Below are positions 16,248 to 24,312 of a DNA stretch of 64,000 nt, in pieces. The translations under genes and the position numbers were made by a program. Numbering within the stretch: the first letter of the stretch is position 1; every line of letters starts with the position of its first letter. The notes beneath the pieces were generated by a model. It had not been told where the DNA came from, did not search any database, and saw only the letters and a list, made by a program, of their open reading frames with translations. This DNA comes from Streptomyces mutabilis (GTDB lineage Bacteria; Actinomycetota; Actinomycetes; Streptomycetales; Streptomycetaceae), in contig NZ_BMTT01000003.1 of the NCBI RefSeq assembly GCF_014649815.1, positions 372,001 through 436,000 of the forward strand, written 5' to 3'.

Positions 16248-17486
16248 GTGGCCCGTCCACGCCTGCTCCGCAGATGCCTCCTCGCCGCCGCCCTCTCCGC
16301 CGGGCTGGCCGCCTCCCTCGTCACCGGCCCCGCCCGGGCGGAACCCGGGGCCGCCGACGCCGCGGCCGCCGCGGTGACGTTCTCCGACACCTTCGACGGG
16401 CCGGCCGGCGCGGCCGTCGACTCGTCGAAGTGGCAGATCGAGACCGGCGACAACGTCAACAACCACGAGCGGCAGTACTACACCTCCGGCAACAAGAACG
16501 CGGCGCTGGACGGCCAGGGGCACCTGGTCATCACCGCGCGCAAGGAGAATCCGGCGAACTACCGGTGCTGGTACGGCACCTGCCAGTACACCTCCGCCCG
16601 GCTCAACACCTCCGGGAAGTTCACGGCGCAGTACGGGCACGTCGAGGCCCGGATGAAGGTGCCGCGCGGGCAGGGCATGTGGCCCGCGTTCTGGATGCTC
16701 GGCACCCCGGTGAACTGGCCGGACTCCGGCGAGATCGACATCATGGAGAACGTCGGTTTCGAACCCTCCACCGTGCACGGCACCATCCACGGTCCCGGCT
16801 ACTCCGGCTCGGGCGGCATCGGCGCCGGGTACACCCTGCCGAACGGCCAGGCCTTCGCGGACGACTTCCACACCTTCGCCGTCGACTGGGCGCCCGACTC
16901 GATCACCTGGTCGATGGACGGCAACGTCTACCAGCGGCGCACCCCGGCCGACCTGGGCGGGAAGCAGTGGGTGTTCAACAAGCCGTACTTCCTGATCCTC
17001 AACCTCGCGGTCGGCGGCTACTGGCCCGGCGACCCGGACGCCTCCACGGTCTTCCCGCAGACGCTGGTGGTGGACCACGTCTCGGTGACGACGGGCGACT
17101 CGGGAACGGGCGGCCCCATCCGCGGCCTGGCCGGCAAGTGCGTGGACGTCGCCGCGGCGAACGCCGCCAACGGCACCCCCGTACAGCTCTACGACTGCAA
17201 CGGCACCGCGGCCCAGCGGTGGACGGTGGGTTCCGACGGCACGATCCGGGCGCTGGGCAAGTGCCTGGACGTCGACGCCGGCGGCACGGCGGACGGCACG
17301 GTCGTGCAGCTGTGGGACTGCAACGGCAGCGCGGCGCAGCAGTGGGTCGTCACCGGGGCGCGCGACATCGTCAATCCGCAGGCCGACAAGTGCCTCGACG
17401 CCACCGGCAACAGTTCGGCCAACGGCACCCGGTTGCAGATCTGGACCTGCACGGGCGGCGCCAACCAGAAGTGGACGGTCGGCTGA
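16248..17486 (+). CDS. Secreted GH16 beta-glucanase with C-terminal ricin-type (CBM13) domain
   Basis: A 412-residue secreted enzyme. A signal peptide (MARPRLLRRCLLAAALSAGL, with cleavage near ARA-EP at residue 31) leads to a GH16 domain (about 45-283) with the catalytic motif GEIDIMENVG: E162 nucleophile, D164, E167 acid/base. A ricin B-like trefoil follows (290-412) with three CxDV/QxW repeats. The substrate is probably beta-1,3- or mixed-linked glucan such as laminarin or fungal wall. The start at 16248 (GTG) follows GGGAG. An operator-like palindrome overlaps its promoter. Confidence 0.92.
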   Translation: MARPRLLRRCLLAAALSAGLAASLVTGPARAEPGAADAAAAAVTFSDTFDGPAGAAVDSSKWQIETGDNVNNHERQYYTSGNKNAALDGQGHLVITARKENPANYRCWYGTCQYTSARLNTSGKFTAQYGHVEARMKVPRGQGMWPAFWMLGTPVNWPDSGEIDIMENVGFEPSTVHGTIHGPGYSGSGGIGAGYTLPNGQAFADDFHTFAVDWAPDSITWSMDGNVYQRRTPADLGGKQWVFNKPYFLILNLAVGGYWPGDPDASTVFPQTLVVDHVSVTTGDSGTGGPIRGLAGKCVDVAAANAANGTPVQLYDCNGTAAQRWTVGSDGTIRALGKCLDVDAGGTADGTVVQLWDCNGSAAQQWVVTGARDIVNPQADKCLDATGNSSANGTRLQIWTCTGGANQKWTVG

Positions 17487-17501
17487 GACCCTGGACCGGC
17501 G

Positions 17502-17738
17502 TCAGTGCAACGTCCAGGTGAACTTGTCCCCGCCCACCCAGCGGACCACGTCCGGATCGTCCAGGTCGTGGACCGTGATGCCGAAGGCGGCGGCGGCCTC
17601 CAGTACGTCGGTGACCGCCCTGGCCTCGCCGACCACCTGGCCGTCGATCTCCACGATCCGGAACGGCGGAGTGCCCGGCTGCACCCGGAGCACGAGAATC
17701 CGCGGACTGCCGATGTGCGGGGTGTCGATTTCGGTCAT
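17502..17738 (-). CDS. Small conserved hypothetical protein
   Basis: A 78-residue protein with alternating short strands (RILVLRVQPGTPPFRIVEID) followed by a helix (ARAVTDVLEAAAAFGITVHD) and a C-terminal strand ending WTLH. It looks like a compact alpha/beta domain. I do not recognise the family. The codon bias is normal for this genome. It ends 16 bases from the GH16 stop and may share a short convergent terminator region. Confidence 0.65.
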   Translation of the reverse strand: MTEIDTPHIGSPRILVLRVQPGTPPFRIVEIDGQVVGEARAVTDVLEAAAAFGITVHDLDDPDVVRWVGGDKFTWTLH

Positions 17739-17804
17739 GCATCGAGGGTAGGACGCGACCCGCGGTAGTGGCTGGGCGAGCGGACCACCGGGCGGGACGG
17801 ACCT

Positions 17805-18614
17805 TCAGGGACGACGCCAGTCGTCGCCTCTCAGATGGGATCCGGCCATCGGGCCCATCCGGAGCATGCCGCCGTCCACGCTCCAGGACGCGCCCGTGAC
17901 GTACGAGGCGTCGGGGCCGGCGAGGAAGGCGATCACCGCGGCCACCTCGCGGGCGTCGCCGGGCCGGCCCAGCGGCACGCCGGGGCGGCGCTCGGTGTGC
18001 GGGTCGGTGTCCTCCTGACCGGTCATGGGCGTGGCGATTTCGCCGGGCGCGACCGCGTTGACGGTGATGCCGTGCTCGGCCAGCTCGATCGCCATGACCT
18101 GGGTGAGCAGGCCGAGGCCGCCCTTGGCCGCGCAGTACGGGGCCGCGCCCACCCGGGGCTGGTGCTCGTGGACGGAGGTCACGTTGACGATCCGGCCGCC
18201 CCCGCCCTGTTCGATCATGCGCCGGGCCGCCTTCTGCCCGCACAGGAACGGGCCGGCGAGGTCCACGTCGAGGACGCGCCGCAGATCGTCCAGGCCCAGG
18301 TCGAGGAAAGGAGTGGCGGTGCCCGTGCCGGCGTTGTTGACCAGCACGTCGACGCGGCCGAGCCGCTCGCACAGCCCGTCGACGGTGTCCGCGGCCTCGG
18401 GCAGCCGGGTCAGGTCCACCCGGGCGGTCTCGGCCCGGCGGCCCAGCGCACGGACCTCTTCGGCGGTCCCTTCCGCGCCCTCCTCGTCGGTGTGCCAGGT
18501 GATGCCGATGTCCATCCCCGCCTCGGCCAGGCGTACGGCGGTGGCGCGGCCGATGCCGGAGTCGGCGCCGGTGATGACGGCCACTTCGGCGTCGGACGGG
18601 CTGGGACTGGACAT
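17805..18614 (-). CDS. Short-chain dehydrogenase/reductase (SDR family)
   Basis: A 269-residue classical SDR. The cofactor motif is AVITGADSGIGRATAV (TGxxxGIG), the NNAG motif occurs in VDVLVNNAGTGT, the catalytic serine is in VNVTSVHEHQ, and YCAAKGG supplies the YxxxK pair. Acidic and Thr residues in the second strand (TWHTDEEG) suggest no strong preference can be called. The substrate is unknown. The ATG at 18614 follows GAGGAGG. It is divergent from the PHP gene. Confidence 0.88.
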   Translation of the reverse strand: MSSPSPSDAEVAVITGADSGIGRATAVRLAEAGMDIGITWHTDEEGAEGTAEEVRALGRRAETARVDLTRLPEAADTVDGLCERLGRVDVLVNNAGTGTATPFLDLGLDDLRRVLDVDLAGPFLCGQKAARRMIEQGGGGRIVNVTSVHEHQPRVGAAPYCAAKGGLGLLTQVMAIELAEHGITVNAVAPGEIATPMTGQEDTDPHTERRPGVPLGRPGDAREVAAVIAFLAGPDASYVTGASWSVDGGMLRMGPMAGSHLRGDDWRRP

Positions 18615-18787
18615 GACGGCCTCCTCTTCGGCGCTGCTCGGCTCCGCGCCCCGCGTCACGCCCGGCGGCGGCCGGCGGTGGCGCGGGGCGTCGCAGTACC
18701 CGGGAACGGCGCGGACAAACCGCCCGGCCCGTGGTGCGGTTCCGGGGGCGCTGGGGAACCCTGGACGTGCCGGAGGAGGAGGTGTCG

Positions 18788-19819
18788 ATGGAGCCCGTCG
18801 AGGCGCTGGAGCGCATCGCGTTCCTTCTGGAGCGGTCCCAGGCGCCGACGTACCGCGTCCGGGCCTTCCGCACCGCGGCCCGGGTGCTCGGTGAACTGCC
18901 GCCCGCCGAGCTGCGCGAGCGCGTCGGCTCGCTGGAATCGCTGAAGGGCGTGGGACCCAGGACGGCGCAGGTGGCGCGCGAGGCGCTGGCCGGGCAGGTG
19001 CCCGAATACCTGGAGAAGCTGGAGGGCGAGGCGGACGCACCGCTCGCCGAGGGCGGTGAGCGGCTGCGGGAGCTGCTGCGCGGCGACTGCCACCTGCACT
19101 CCGACTGGTCTGACGGCGGCAGCCCGATCGAGGAGATGGGCCGGGCCGCGGCGGCGCTGGGGCACGAGTGGGCGGCGCTGACCGACCACTCGCCGCGGCT
19201 GACGGTCGCGCGCGGCCTGTCGCCCGAGCGGCTGCGCGAGCAGCTGGACGTGGTGGCGGAGCTCAACGAGACCTGGGCGCCGTTCCGGCTGCTGACCGGT
19301 ATCGAGTGCGACATCCTCGACGACGGCTCGCTGGACCAGGAGCCGGAGCTGCTGGAGCGGCTGGACGTCGTCGTGGTGTCGGTCCACTCCAAGCTGCGGA
19401 TGGACGCCCGCGCGATGACCCGCCGCATGGTGCGGGCCGTACGCGATCCGCACGCGGACGTCCTGGGGCACTGCACCGGGCGGCTGCTGACCGGTCGGGG
19501 GCGGCCGGAGTCGCAGTTCGACGCCGACGAGGTGTTCGCCGCCTGCGCGGAGTCCGGCACGGCCGTGGAGATCAACAGCCGGCCCGAGCGGCTCGACCCG
19601 CCGCGCCGACTGCTGCGCCGGGCCGTGGACGCCGGAGTGCTGTTCTCCGTCGACACCGACGCCCACGCCCCCGGCCAGCTGGACTGGCAGATCCACGGGT
19701 GCGCGCGGGCCGAGGAGTGCGGGGTGCCCCCGGAGCGGGTGGTCACCACCTGGCCGCTGGACGACCTGCTCGCCTGGACCGGTCAGGGCCGCATTCCGGC
19801 CGGAGTGGCGGGCCGCTGA
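18788..19819 (+). CDS. HhH-PHP phosphoesterase (PolX C-terminal-like, without polymerase domain)
   Basis: A protein of about 343 residues. An N-terminal helix-hairpin-helix region (SLKGVGPRTAQVAREALAG) is followed by a PHP domain with every metal-ligand motif: HLHSDWSDG, LTDHS, GIECDI, VSVHSKL, LGHCTG and DTDAHAP. This is the arrangement of the C-terminal part of bacterial PolX, with the nucleotidyltransferase core missing. It is probably a metal-dependent 3'-nuclease or phosphoesterase in DNA repair. The ATG at 18788 follows GGAGGAGG. A longer reading starting at 18731 lacks a ribosome site. Confidence 0.85.
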   Translation: MEPVEALERIAFLLERSQAPTYRVRAFRTAARVLGELPPAELRERVGSLESLKGVGPRTAQVAREALAGQVPEYLEKLEGEADAPLAEGGERLRELLRGDCHLHSDWSDGGSPIEEMGRAAAALGHEWAALTDHSPRLTVARGLSPERLREQLDVVAELNETWAPFRLLTGIECDILDDGSLDQEPELLERLDVVVVSVHSKLRMDARAMTRRMVRAVRDPHADVLGHCTGRLLTGRGRPESQFDADEVFAACAESGTAVEINSRPERLDPPRRLLRRAVDAGVLFSVDTDAHAPGQLDWQIHGCARAEECGVPPERVVTTWPLDDLLAWTGQGRIPAGVAGR

Positions 19820-19863
19820 CGTGGTACACGCAGGTCGAGCCACGATCAGGAAAGGAACGGTGC

Positions 19864-20520
19864 ATGGAACGGGCAGCCGTGTTCGACGTCGACGGGACCC
19901 TCGTCGACACCAATCACCTGCATGTGACGACCTGGTGGGAGGCGTTCCGGCAGGCGGGTCACCGGGTGCCGATGCACGCCGTCCACCGGGCCGTGGGACT
20001 GGCCTCGACCGACCTCATCGGGCATCTGCTGGGCGAGGACCGGAACACGGACCAGGACGCGCAGCTCAGCGCCGCGCACAAGGCGCTGTACGGGCAGTAC
20101 TTCGACCGCCTGCCGGCGCTGCCGGACGCCGGGGAGCTGCTGCGCCGCCTGGCCGGCGACGGCTGGAAGGTGGTCCTCGCCACTTCGGCGGGCGGCGCGG
20201 AGCTGAGTGCGCTGCGGCGGGCGATCGACGCGGACGACGCCATCGACGCGACCGCGAGCGCCGACGACGTGGCGGCCGGGAAGCCGGCGCCCGAGCCGGT
20301 GGAGCACGCCCTGGAGCTGGCCGGGGTACCGGTCGAGCGGGCCGTGTTCGTCGGCGACACCGTCTGGGACATGCGCGGGGGCAGTCGGGCCGGGGTGCGC
20401 TGCGTGGGTGTGCTGTGCGGCGGTCTGCCCCGCGCCGACCTGGAGGAGGCCGGCGCGGACGCGGTCTACGCCGACCCGGCCGACCTGCTGGCCTCGCTGA
20501 AGGAGAGCCCGTTCGCATGA
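19864..20520 (+). CDS. HAD family hydrolase (phosphoglycolate-phosphatase-like)
   Basis: A 218-residue HAD phosphatase: motif I FDVDGTLVDT, motif II in VVLATSAGG, motif III lysine in AAGKPAPEPVEHAL, and motif IV VFVGDTVWDM. The four-helix cap between motifs I and II is of the C1 type, as in Gph/beta-phosphoglucomutase. The phosphate-ester substrate is unknown. It lies 44 bases after the PHP gene with AGGAAAGGAAC as the ribosome site and is probably in the same transcript. Confidence 0.88.
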   Translation: MERAAVFDVDGTLVDTNHLHVTTWWEAFRQAGHRVPMHAVHRAVGLASTDLIGHLLGEDRNTDQDAQLSAAHKALYGQYFDRLPALPDAGELLRRLAGDGWKVVLATSAGGAELSALRRAIDADDAIDATASADDVAAGKPAPEPVEHALELAGVPVERAVFVGDTVWDMRGGSRAGVRCVGVLCGGLPRADLEEAGADAVYADPADLLASLKESPFA

Positions 20521-20578
20521 GCCACCGTGTCGTATCCCGCTCCGGGGCGGGTAGGCCGGTCGAGCGGATGCCCGGCGC

Positions 20579-21805
20579 ATGACCGCGGTGACACGTACGG
20601 TCCGCGAGGTGTTCCGGGGGCGGCGGCCACTGGCTGCGGCGTGGTGGGAGGCCTGTGCCGTCGGGCGCGCGATCCGGGCCGCCTGGCGGGGGCCCGGCCG
20701 GGAACGCGACCTCGTCGTGCAGTCCCTGAAGGCCGCCGGCGCCGCGCTGATCGCCTGGGCCGTGGCGGGCGTCTGGCTGGACGATCCGATGGCGCTGATG
20801 GCGCCCTGGGTGGCGCTGGTCCTGGTACAGGCCACGGTCTACAGCTCGGTGCGGCAGGCCGGGCAGCAGTTCACCGCGATCTGCGCCGGGGCCCTGATGG
20901 CGTCGGCGGCGCAAACCATCACGGACGACACCACGGGGGCACTGGCCCTGTCCCTGCCGGTGCTGATGCTGATCTCGAACTGGTCCCGCTTCGGCGGACA
21001 GGGCATCTACACGGCCACCACCGCGGTGTTCGTGCTGGCCTCCGGCACGGCTGTCTCGGCGTCGGCGGTCGGGCACCGGGTGGGGCAGGCGGCGCTGGGC
21101 GCGGTGATCGGCGTCGCGGTCAACGCCTTCGTGCTGCCGCCGATCCACCTGCGCGACGTACGGGAGAACCTCGCGGGGCTGGCCCGGGAGGCGGGCGACG
21201 TCCTGCACACGGTGGCGGCCGACCTGCCGGAATCCGAGTGGGACGCGCAGACCGCGGCCGGCTGGTCGAACGACGCCGCGCGGCTGCAGCGGCGGCTGAA
21301 GGCGCTGGAGTCGGCGCGGTCCTGGAGCCGGGAGAGCCTGCGCCTGACCTCCGGTCCGCTGCGTGCGCTGCGCCGTGCGCCCACCGCCGCCGTCCCGCCC
21401 GAGGAGGAGGACCAGCGCTGGAGCCGGGTCACCGGGAACATCTCGGCACTGACCCGGACGCTCGCCGTGGCCGCCGACGAGAACCGGACACCGGCCCCGC
21501 CGCAGGGCCCGGTGCTGGACCTGTACGCACGCCTGCTCCGGCTGATCGGCGACTCCTGCCGTGCGGAGGCCGACCGCCTGCTGGGCGAGGCCGCCGACCC
21601 CCGGCCCGAGGAGGCGACGGACGCGACCATGGAGGAACTGCACCGGCGGCTTCAGGACGGGCTGCGGGAAGAGGCCGGGCAGGGAGCGGCGCGGACGGCG
21701 GTACTGGGCACGCTGCTGCTCCAGGCCGAGAACCTGTGGGCCGAGGTCGTTCCCGAGCCCAGTCGCGGTGACCCGCCCCGTGGTGCCGACACACCATCGC
21801 AGTGA
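20579..21805 (+). CDS. FUSC/aromatic acid exporter family membrane protein
   Basis: A 408-residue protein. Residues about 45-180 contain five to six hydrophobic helices in the FUSC/ArAE pattern (SLKAAGAALIAWAVAGVWLD, MALMAPWVALVLVQATVYSS, and VGQAALGAVIGVAVNAFVLPP). A long, charged cytoplasmic helical domain follows. Relatives are proposed to export aromatic acids or other organic anions, with little direct proof in actinobacteria. A second protein of the same general plan lies at 24313. The ATG at 20579 starts shortly after the HAD gene, suggesting an operon of three. Confidence 0.8.
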   Translation: MTAVTRTVREVFRGRRPLAAAWWEACAVGRAIRAAWRGPGRERDLVVQSLKAAGAALIAWAVAGVWLDDPMALMAPWVALVLVQATVYSSVRQAGQQFTAICAGALMASAAQTITDDTTGALALSLPVLMLISNWSRFGGQGIYTATTAVFVLASGTAVSASAVGHRVGQAALGAVIGVAVNAFVLPPIHLRDVRENLAGLAREAGDVLHTVAADLPESEWDAQTAAGWSNDAARLQRRLKALESARSWSRESLRLTSGPLRALRRAPTAAVPPEEEDQRWSRVTGNISALTRTLAVAADENRTPAPPQGPVLDLYARLLRLIGDSCRAEADRLLGEAADPRPEEATDATMEELHRRLQDGLREEAGQGAARTAVLGTLLLQAENLWAEVVPEPSRGDPPRGADTPSQ

Positions 21806-21870
21806 CACACATCACCCCAAAGCGCGACAGACGGTGGAACACCGGAAGGCCCTCTCCCGTTGAAAAGGGC

Positions 21871-21983
21871 GTGGGTACGGATGGGACAGTGTCCCCGGGC
21901 CTCACCTATCGCCCACAGGGAAGATCGTTCGGCTGAAGCCCTGTGGAGCCCTTCGCCGAGAGGCGACCGCCATCCGTACCCAC
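21871..21983 (+). ncRNA. Candidate structured RNA of unknown class
   Basis: A perfect 14-bp long-range stem pairs 21871-21884 with 21970-21983. Inside it lie an 8-bp hairpin (CCACAGGG at 21913-21920 with CCCTGTGG at 21939-21946), a 5-bp hairpin with a GAGA tetraloop (21953-21966) and a small GGAC/GTCC hairpin (21884-21894). A rho-independent-type terminator follows nine bases later. There is no plausible reading frame. The order recalls a multi-branched small RNA or a riboswitch leader for the epimerase gene at 22127. I could not match it to a known consensus. Confidence 0.55.
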
Positions 21984-21992
21984 CTCGAACCG

Positions 21993-22024
21993 CCCCGACC
22001 GTGATTCCCCCGTCGCGGTCGGGG
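21993..22024 (+). terminator. Intrinsic terminator after the structured RNA
   Basis: CCCCGACCG (21993-22001) pairs with CGGTCGGGG (22016-22024) around a 14-base loop and is followed by the pyrimidine run CTTCTTCTTG. It ends the RNA candidate and separates it from the epimerase gene about 100 bases downstream. Confidence 0.75.
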
Positions 22025-22126
22025 CTTCTTCTTGCCCGCTCCTCCTTCGGCCGTCCTGCGTGCCCGGGCCGCGGGGCGGGTACCCGGTGACGTCCGCACG
22101 GGCAAAGTCGCCGAGAGGAGCGCAAG

Positions 22127-23158
22127 GTGAGCAGCACAACGGGCACGAGGGTCGTGGTCACGGGCGCCACCGGCAACGTGGGCACCAGCGTCGTACGGCT
22201 GCTCTCGGAGGATCCGGAGGTCGCCTCCGTGCTGGGCCTGGCCCGGCGGATTCCCGAGTGGTCGCCCGCCAGGACGGAATGGGCCGCGGTCGACCTGGCC
22301 TCGGACCGGGCGGACCTGACCGGACACTTCGCCGGCGCCGACGCCGTGGTGCATCTGGCCTGGGCCTTCCAGCCGACGCACGACCCGGCGACGACCTGGC
22401 GCACGAACGTACTCGGCTCCATCCGGGTCTTCGAGGCGGTGGCCGCGGCCGGAGTGCCGGCGCTGGTGCACGCCTCGTCGGTGGGCGCCTATTCACCGGG
22501 ACCGAAGGACCGCGCGGTGGACGAGTCGTGGCCGACGCACGGCTGGCCCGACGCCGCGTACTGCCGGGAGAAGGCCTATCTGGAACGGGCCCTGGACACC
22601 TTCGAGCGCGACCACCCGGGGATCCGGGTGGTGCGGATGCGGCCCGCCTTCCTCTTCAAGCGGGAGTCGGCCAGCGAACAGCGCCGGATCTTCGGCGGCA
22701 GGTTCCTGCCGGGCCCGCTGGCGCGGCCGGACCTCCTGCCGTTCCTGCCGGACGTCCCCGGCCTGCGGATGCAGGCCCTGCACACCGACGACGCGGCGAA
22801 CGCGTACCGCCTCGCGGTGCGCTCCGGGGCCGCCCGGGGCCCCTTCAACCTCGCGGCCGAGCCTCCGGTCGACGCCGCACTGCTGGGCGAGATGACCGGC
22901 GTGCGCCGGGTGCGGCTGCCCCGCACCGCGGCCCGCTCCGCGATCGCCGCCGCGTGGGGGCTGCACCTGCTGCCCGCCTCCCCGCACCTGTTCGACGCGG
23001 TGCTGCGGCTGCCGCTGCTGGACTGCACGCGCGCCCGGGCGGAACTGGGCTGGCGTCCGGTCCTCACGGCCACGGAGGTGCTGGAGGAGTTCCTGCGGGG
23101 CTTCCAGGAGGGCGCGGGAGCGGCCACCGAGCCGCTGCGCGGGCGCAAGGTCGGCTGA
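22127..23158 (+). CDS. NAD-dependent epimerase/dehydratase family protein (extended SDR)
   Basis: A 343-residue extended SDR with an N-terminal nucleotide-binding motif VVVTGATGNVGTSVVRLL, the catalytic Tyr/Lys in DAAYCREKAYLERAL, and a substrate-binding C-terminal half. These enzymes act on nucleotide sugars or related alcohols with NAD(P). No sugar cluster surrounds it. The GTG at 22127 follows GAGAGGAGCGCAAG. It lies downstream of the structured RNA and terminator, so transcription read-through there could control it. Confidence 0.85.
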   Translation: MSSTTGTRVVVTGATGNVGTSVVRLLSEDPEVASVLGLARRIPEWSPARTEWAAVDLASDRADLTGHFAGADAVVHLAWAFQPTHDPATTWRTNVLGSIRVFEAVAAAGVPALVHASSVGAYSPGPKDRAVDESWPTHGWPDAAYCREKAYLERALDTFERDHPGIRVVRMRPAFLFKRESASEQRRIFGGRFLPGPLARPDLLPFLPDVPGLRMQALHTDDAANAYRLAVRSGAARGPFNLAAEPPVDAALLGEMTGVRRVRLPRTAARSAIAAAWGLHLLPASPHLFDAVLRLPLLDCTRARAELGWRPVLTATEVLEEFLRGFQEGAGAATEPLRGRKVG

Positions 23159-23195
23159 GCGCCGCCCGTCTCCGCGAGGAACCGGGTAAGCGTCC

Positions 23196-23489
23196 TCAGC
23201 CGGAGGACTCGTCGGGCACCGGGTGCTCCGGGTGCACGGCGCCGGAGTGCGGGGCACCCTGACGGCCCGTCCCCGCCTCGTCCGTGTCGGGTACGTCGGT
23301 GCCGTCGCCGGTACCGGCGTCGTCGTCGGCCTCCTCTGCTCCCTCGGGGCGCTGCCCCTGCTCCAACTGGTCCCGTGTGGGCGCGGCGGCCTCCCAAGGG
23401 TCGTCACCGGTCCCTGCCTGCTGGTCCGGCATGTCCCGCGGGACGGGGTCGCCGTTCTCTCCCGGTCCTTCGAGGCGGTGGTCGGTCAC
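23196..23489 (-). CDS. Hypothetical acidic, low-complexity protein
   Basis: A 97-residue protein dominated by Asp, Glu, Gly, Pro and Gln, with no hydrophobic core or recognised motif, so it is probably disordered. The GTG at 23489 has GGGAG about eight bases upstream. It starts opposite the FBP gene, with the 23641 palindrome in the shared upstream region. I do not know a family for it, and it may be a spurious frame supported mainly by its ribosome site and GC bias. Confidence 0.5.
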   Translation of the reverse strand: MTDHRLEGPGENGDPVPRDMPDQQAGTGDDPWEAAAPTRDQLEQGQRPEGAEEADDDAGTGDGTDVPDTDEAGTGRQGAPHSGAVHPEHPVPDESSG

Positions 23490-23640
23490 GGCGCACTCCC
23501 TTTCTGCGGTCGCTGCGGCATCCGGTCGTTCCGGCCGTCCGAACGCCTGCGGGTACCACCCGCGCCGACCTGCGAAACGTCGGGGTGACGCCCGCCGGCA
23601 AATTCGCTGGCACACCTCCCGCACGGCTATCTACGCTAGG

Positions 23641-23667
23641 CGGAAACCTAGGGATCCTAGGTTTCCG
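23641..23667. promoter_or_regulatory. Perfect 27-bp palindrome upstream of the FBP gene
   Basis: Arms CGGAAACCTAGG (23641-23652) and CCTAGGTTTCCG (23656-23667) around GAT form a perfect 12-bp inverted repeat 36 bases before the ATG at 23704. A TAGGCGGAAACC-like half also abuts it on the left. The position and symmetry suggest an operator for a dimeric regulator of the TetR or MarR type. A stem-loop in the leader is the alternative. Confidence 0.6.
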
Positions 23668-23703
23668 TTTCCGCCCTCCCGACGCAGAAGGCATGGGAAG
23701 ATC

Positions 23704-24198
23704 ATGCGACCACTCACCGAGCAGGACATCCGAGGCTCCTTCATCAACTGCTCGAAAGGCGAGGCCAAGCGCATGGCCGTCCCCCGTGACCTCGCCGAGC
23801 GCCCCTGGGACGATCTTGATTTCCTGGGCTGGCGTGATCCTGGGGCGCCCGACCGCAGCTATCTGGTCGTCGAACGGGACGGGCGCCTCACCGGTGTGGC
23901 CCTGCGCTTCCAACCGGGCCGGAGCGGCTTCTTCCAGCGCAGCCTGTGCGCGCTGTGCCTGACGACGCACCCGCGGGGCGGCGTGTCGCTGATGACGGCG
24001 CGCAAGGCGGGCCCGGCTGGCCGGGAGGGCAACTCGGTCGGTCTGTACATGTGCACCGACCTCGCCTGTTCCCTGTATCTGCGCGGCAAGAAGTCCCCGG
24101 AGGGCGGCGCCCGCTTCGAGGAGAGCCTGACCCTGGAGGAACAGGTCGCCCGGACCTTGGGCAACCTGTCCGCCTTCCTCGCCAAGGTGACCGCCTGA
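23704..24198 (+). CDS. FBP domain (EF-G-binding treble-clef zinc-finger) protein
   Basis: A 164-residue protein of the FBP family. The N-terminal helix region (TEQDIRGSFINCSKGEAKRM) is followed by a zinc-finger core with Cys pairs CALC (in RSLCALCLTTHP) and CTDLAC (in MCTDLACSLYLRGKK). This is the treble clef also found in the C-terminal domain of FusB-type EF-G-binding proteins, which release stalled EF-G. A role in translation or ribosome rescue is a family inference. A near-perfect operator-like palindrome lies in its promoter. Confidence 0.83.
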   Translation: MRPLTEQDIRGSFINCSKGEAKRMAVPRDLAERPWDDLDFLGWRDPGAPDRSYLVVERDGRLTGVALRFQPGRSGFFQRSLCALCLTTHPRGGVSLMTARKAGPAGREGNSVGLYMCTDLACSLYLRGKKSPEGGARFEESLTLEEQVARTLGNLSAFLAKVTA

Positions 24199-24312
24199 CG
24201 ATCGCGGAAGCACGGCGGCGCACGGCGCGTGAGATCCCTCCCCACCCCCTTCGTCCGGTTACCGTCCTGTCCGGATGCGTTCGAGGCGCCTGGGGAAGGG
24301 AACAGCCCGAGG

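Noticed and set aside
21871-22024. Calling the structured RNA 6S RNA.
   Set aside because: A closing stem and a loosely similar bubble sequence exist, but the element is much shorter than 6S RNA and the similarity is too weak to assign.
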